Assembly: GCA_011524785.1 (NCBI GenBank)
Contig: WTJQ01000010.1
Location: 1 to 6,823 of the forward strand
DNA: 6,823 nucleotides
Reading direction: 5' to 3'
Source: Planctomycetota bacterium
GTDB taxonomy: Bacteria > Planctomycetota > UBA1135 > GCA-002686595
Shown here: positions 3,866 to 6,823 of the stretch, piece by piece
Layout: every line of letters begins with the position of its first letter
Position numbering within the stretch: position 1 is the first letter of the stretch
Program-made: the position numbers and the translations under genes
The notes under the pieces: model-generated
Seen by the model: only the letters and a program-made list of their open reading frames with translations
The model's database searches: none
What the model was told of the DNA's origin: nothing

Positions 3866-6823
3866 TCAGGAGCCCGCGGGCGCCGCTTCGTGGCGGGTCT
3901 CGGGCGCCTCGATCGGGGCGCCGCCCTTCTTCAGGCGCCGAGTCTCCAGCCACAGCAGGGCCGGGCAGGCGATGAAGATCGTCGAGTAGGTCCCCGACAG
4001 GACGCCGATGATCAGCGCGAAGCTGAAGCCCTCGATCACGTTGCCGGTGCCGGCGTTGAAGCCGAACAGCAGCAGGACCGTGATCAGGGTGGTGATCGAG
4101 GTCAGCAGGGTGCGCGAGAGCGTCTGGTTGATCGAGACGTCGAGGATCTCGGAGAGGCTGCCCTTCATCCGCGGCAGGTTCTCCCGCACGCGGTCGAAGA
4201 TCACGATCGTGTCGTTCAGCGAGTAGCCGATGATCGTCAGGAAGGCCGCGATCATCGCGAGGTTGATCTCCACCTGGACGAGGCCCGTGGCGATCGCGAG
4301 CGCCACGGCGCCGAGGGCGATGATGACGTCGTGCACCAGCGCGAGGACCGCGGCGAAGCCGTAGCTGTACTCGGCGAACCGCATCCGGATGTACATCACG
4401 GCCGCGAACAGCGAGAGCAGGATGGCGGCCACGGCCTGGTCGCGCAGCTCGCTGACGACCTGCGCGCCGACCGAGTTGAGCTCGCCGATGGGGGAGGCGA
4501 GGTTGAAGTTGTTGCCGGCGCCGTCCTTGAACTGCGCCAGGTCGATCTGGAGGCGGTTGCCGATCTCCTGGACGGTCGAGGTGGCGAGGGTCGTGCCCGC
4601 GAAGCGGTAGATCCCGGTGCCCTCGGAGGTCACCGTCGCGCCCTCGATGCCGACCTTGGCCAGGCCCTCGGCCAGGTCCGTCGTGGAGTGCTCGGCCTCG
4701 GTGTAGAGGACGCCGCTGACGGCCCCGTCCACGTTGGCGAGGTCCTCGACCGGCCCGCCGGACAGCACGTCCTGGAGCCAGCTCTCGACGTCCGTCCGGG
4801 TGTCGGCGAGGTTCTCCCCGTCGCTCTTGCCCTTGGAGTTGAGGCGGAAGGACGTGTAGCCGCTGCCCTCGGCGCTGTTGAGGATCGGCGAGATCTCGAC
4901 CGAGCGCGTGAAGTTGGTGGCCTGGCCGAGGCGCGGGTTGGTGTCCGGGTCGAACAGACCCCGCATGCTCTCGGGGGTCTGGGGCTCGGCCGTGCGCACC
5001 ACCATGGTCGTGCCGCCGAGGAAGTCGATGCCCAGCTTCTGCTCGTCCGGGGTGCCGATGAAGCCGACGAGGCCCGCCGCGCAGAGCGCCAGGGACACGA
5101 GGGCCGCGACCTTGCGCTTGGCCATGAAGGCGACCTTCGTCTCGCCGACCAGGCGCCGCATGCTCCAGGTGGGGACGCCCTTCTCGAGCTGGAAGTGGAC
5201 CAGCAGCTTGGAGAGCACCAGCGCCGAGATCATCGAGGTGACGATGCCGATGCAGAGGGTCGTGGCGAAGCCGCGGACGGGGCCGGTCCCGACCTTCATG
5301 AGGATCAGGCCCGTGATGAGCGTCGTCAGGTTCGCGTCGACGATGGTCGAGAAGGCGTTCGCGAAGCCGTCGCGGGCCGACTGCAGCGGCTTGCGCCCGC
5401 GCGCCTGCTCCTCGCGGATGCGCTCGTAGATCAGGATGTTGGCGTCGACCGCCATGCCGACCGTCAGGATGATCCCCGCGACGCCGGGCAGGGTCAGCGT
5501 GGCCTGGATGAAGGCCATGGCGCCCATCAGCGCGACCAGGTTGAAGACCAGGCTGGCCGCTGCGACCATCCCCAGGCGCTGGTAGTACAGCAGGGCGAAG
5601 AGCAGCACGGCCGCGAGGCCGATGATCGCGCTGATCGCGCCACGGCGCACGTAGTCGTTGCCGAGCGTCGCGCCGACGGTCTCCTGCGCCTCGAAGGTGG
5701 GGGCGATCTTGAGGGAGCCCGAGCGCAGGACCTGGATGAGGTCCTGGACCTCACGGGTCGTGAACTGCCCGCGGATGATGCCGCTGCCGGGGAGCTTGTC
5801 CTCGATGTTGGGCATGGAGACGATCTCGTCGTTGATGACGATCGCCATCAGCTTGTTCTCGTGCTCCTCGGTGAAGTCGCCGAAGTCGCTCTGGCGGGGC
5901 CCCTTCATCTCGAAGCCGACCGCGGGCAGGCCCAGGTCGTCGACGGACTGGTAGACCGTGCGCAGGTCACCGCCCTCGAACTGCCAGTCCGGGTCCTCCT
6001 CGATGATGAGGGCCTGGACGCGCTCCTCGAGCGGGCGGGAGAGCTCGACCTCGTCGGTCACCCGCATGGGGAACCAGCGCAGGCGCTTGACCGGACCCTC
6101 GCGGGAGGCGAGGACGCGGTTGTACTCGGCGATCGGCACGCCCGGGTGCTCCTGCACCCACGTCGCCATCGTGGCGCGCTCCTTCTCCACGTCGCTGGCG
6201 AGCGTGGGGTCGGGGTCGGCCAGGTCGGGGCTCTCGGCCTGGATGTGGAAGTTCATCCGGCCGGTGTTCTCGATGCGCGAGCGCCACGGGTCGGTGGCCT
6301 GCAGGGTGACGGTGGCCCCGGCGGGGTGCAGCGCCAGCTGCGTGCCGTCCAGGCCGCGGCTCAGCTCGCTGAGGATCGCGCCGCGGCGCACGCCGTAGCG
6401 GATCTTCTCGCCATCGACCTCGACGATGCCGCCGTCCTCGGGGAACTTGCCGACGGTGGCCTCATCGCCGGCCAGCACGAGGGCCTGGTCGCTGGCGCCG
6501 GTCTCCTCCGCGAGGCCGGCGCTGGCCGTGCCGCTCACGGTGCTCGCGCTGCCCGGCAGCTCGATCACGATGCGGTCGGCACCCTCGCTGCGGATCGTGA
6601 CGCCGCGCACGCCGGTGGGGTCGATGCGCTCGCGCCAGATGTTGATGAGGTTGGTCACCAGCCCGTTGCGGTCGACGAGCTCGTCGGCGGTCAGGACGCC
6701 CTCCTCGACGGCCTTCTCGAAGTCGACCGAGTAGACGAGGCGGGTGCCGCCCTGGAGGTCCAGGCCGAAGCGGAAGCCCAGGACCAGGAGGGAGAGGACC
6801 GACAGGACCGTGAGGCCCAGGAG
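3866..6823 (-). CDS. secDF: Fused protein translocase subunit SecDF (N-terminus cut by window edge)
   Basis: SecDF sits in the inner membrane with SecYEG and uses proton flow to pull secreted proteins across. The frame stays open to the right edge, giving 985 visible residues; the GTG at 6658 is internal. SecD half: TM1 (1-17), GLDLQGG (20-26), large P1 domain (about 18-393) ending in a typical VGATLG block, then TM2-TM6 (about 395-543) with GMAVDANILIYERIREE, whose D460 matches the conserved proton-path aspartate. SecF half: TM7 (571-590), GIDFLGG (598-604), P4 (to about 795), then TM8-TM12 (about 796-957) with IGYSLNDTIVIFDRVREN (D871) and NQTLSRT (R904, possibly the transport arginine). 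A hydrophilic tail ends the protein. SecD and SecF are separate in E. coli and fused in Bacillus and Thermus. P1 carries an apparent insert at about 92-180 and P4 is about twice the usual length. yajC, often next to secD, would lie outside the window. A strong hairpin follows the stop codon. Confidence 0.97.
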   Translation of the reverse strand, partial: LLGLTVLSVLSLLVLGFRFGLDLQGGTRLVYSVDFEKAVEEGVLTADELVDRNGLVTNLINIWRERIDPTGVRGVTIRSEGADRIVIELPGSASTVSGTASAGLAEETGASDQALVLAGDEATVGKFPEDGGIVEVDGEKIRYGVRRGAILSELSRGLDGTQLALHPAGATVTLQATDPWRSRIENTGRMNFHIQAESPDLADPDPTLASDVEKERATMATWVQEHPGVPIAEYNRVLASREGPVKRLRWFPMRVTDEVELSRPLEERVQALIIEEDPDWQFEGGDLRTVYQSVDDLGLPAVGFEMKGPRQSDFGDFTEEHENKLMAIVINDEIVSMPNIEDKLPGSGIIRGQFTTREVQDLIQVLRSGSLKIAPTFEAQETVGATLGNDYVRRGAISAIIGLAAVLLFALLYYQRLGMVAAASLVFNLVALMGAMAFIQATLTLPGVAGIILTVGMAVDANILIYERIREEQARGRKPLQSARDGFANAFSTIVDANLTTLITGLILMKVGTGPVRGFATTLCIGIVTSMISALVLSKLLVHFQLEKGVPTWSMRRLVGETKVAFMAKRKVAALVSLALCAAGLVGFIGTPDEQKLGIDFLGGTTMVVRTAEPQTPESMRGLFDPDTNPRLGQATNFTRSVEISPILNSAEGSGYTSFRLNSKGKSDGENLADTRTDVESWLQDVLSGGPVEDLANVDGAVSGVLYTEAEHSTTDLAEGLAKVGIEGATVTSEGTGIYRFAGTTLATSTVQEIGNRLQIDLAQFKDGAGNNFNLASPIGELNSVGAQVVSELRDQAVAAILLSLFAAVMYIRMRFAEYSYGFAAVLALVHDVIIALGAVALAIATGLVQVEINLAMIAAFLTIIGYSLNDTIVIFDRVRENLPRMKGSLSEILDVSINQTLSRTLLTSITTLITVLLLFGFNAGTGNVIEGFSFALIIGVLSGTYSTIFIACPALLWLETRRLKKGGAPIEAPETRHEAAPAGS

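Noticed and set aside
3154..3975. A 273-codon plus-strand open frame opposite the LysM gene and the secDF 3' end
   Set aside because: The opposite strand carries a recognisable LysM domain and the SecF C-terminus; this frame shows no family signal.
4878..5429. A 183-codon plus-strand open frame inside secDF
   Set aside because: It is antisense to conserved SecD/SecF membrane segments and has no motif.
6656..6658. GTG as the secDF start codon
   Set aside because: The frame stays open upstream to the window edge and encodes TM1 and the conserved GLDLQGG motif, so the true start is beyond the right edge.
1..6823. A new defence, mobile or biosynthetic system
   Set aside because: All four genes belong to known families (NadB, HflX, LysM, SecDF), with no repeats, integrases, transposases or unexplained gene cluster between them.

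Overview
This 6.8 kb window comes from a GC-rich bacterial chromosome (roughly 70% G+C by eye, with G or C at most third codon positions). It holds two convergent gene pairs: nadB-hflX on the plus strand, and a LysM-protein gene and secDF on the minus strand. The gene families are housekeeping ones. I see no tRNA, rRNA, CRISPR array, insertion sequence, phage gene, toxin-antitoxin pair or defence gene.

Left half, plus strand: nadB (L-aspartate oxidase, first step of NAD synthesis from aspartate) starts almost at the window edge. Its only plausible start is a TTG lying 8 nt after a perfect TATAAT. hflX (ribosome-associated GTPase) follows after 40 nt and is probably co-transcribed; a small hairpin in the gap covers its ribosome binding site.

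Centre: hflX meets a minus-strand gene for a small exported LysM-domain protein tail to tail, with a 93-nt gap. Nothing there is a convincing terminator.

Right half, minus strand: a fused secDF gene runs off the right edge, with perhaps only a dozen or so N-terminal codons missing. It encodes a 12-TM, proton-driven partner of the Sec translocase. Both of its extracytoplasmic domains look larger than in classical SecD and SecF: an insert of roughly 75-90 residues sits early in P1, and the SecF-half P4 domain is about twice the usual length and may be duplicated. A strong GC-rich hairpin follows the secDF stop codon, separating it from the LysM gene.

Taxonomy is inference only. The secD-secF fusion, the P1 style, the RYLVPFDP-type N-terminus of NadB and the GC content would fit a high-GC Planctomycetota member; Myxococcota or another GC-rich Gram-negative phylum is not excluded. 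The genes do not form one pathway. The most useful observations are the unusual SecDF periplasmic architecture, the possible leaderless TTG start of nadB and the hairpin over the hflX ribosome binding site. I found no convincing new multi-gene system.
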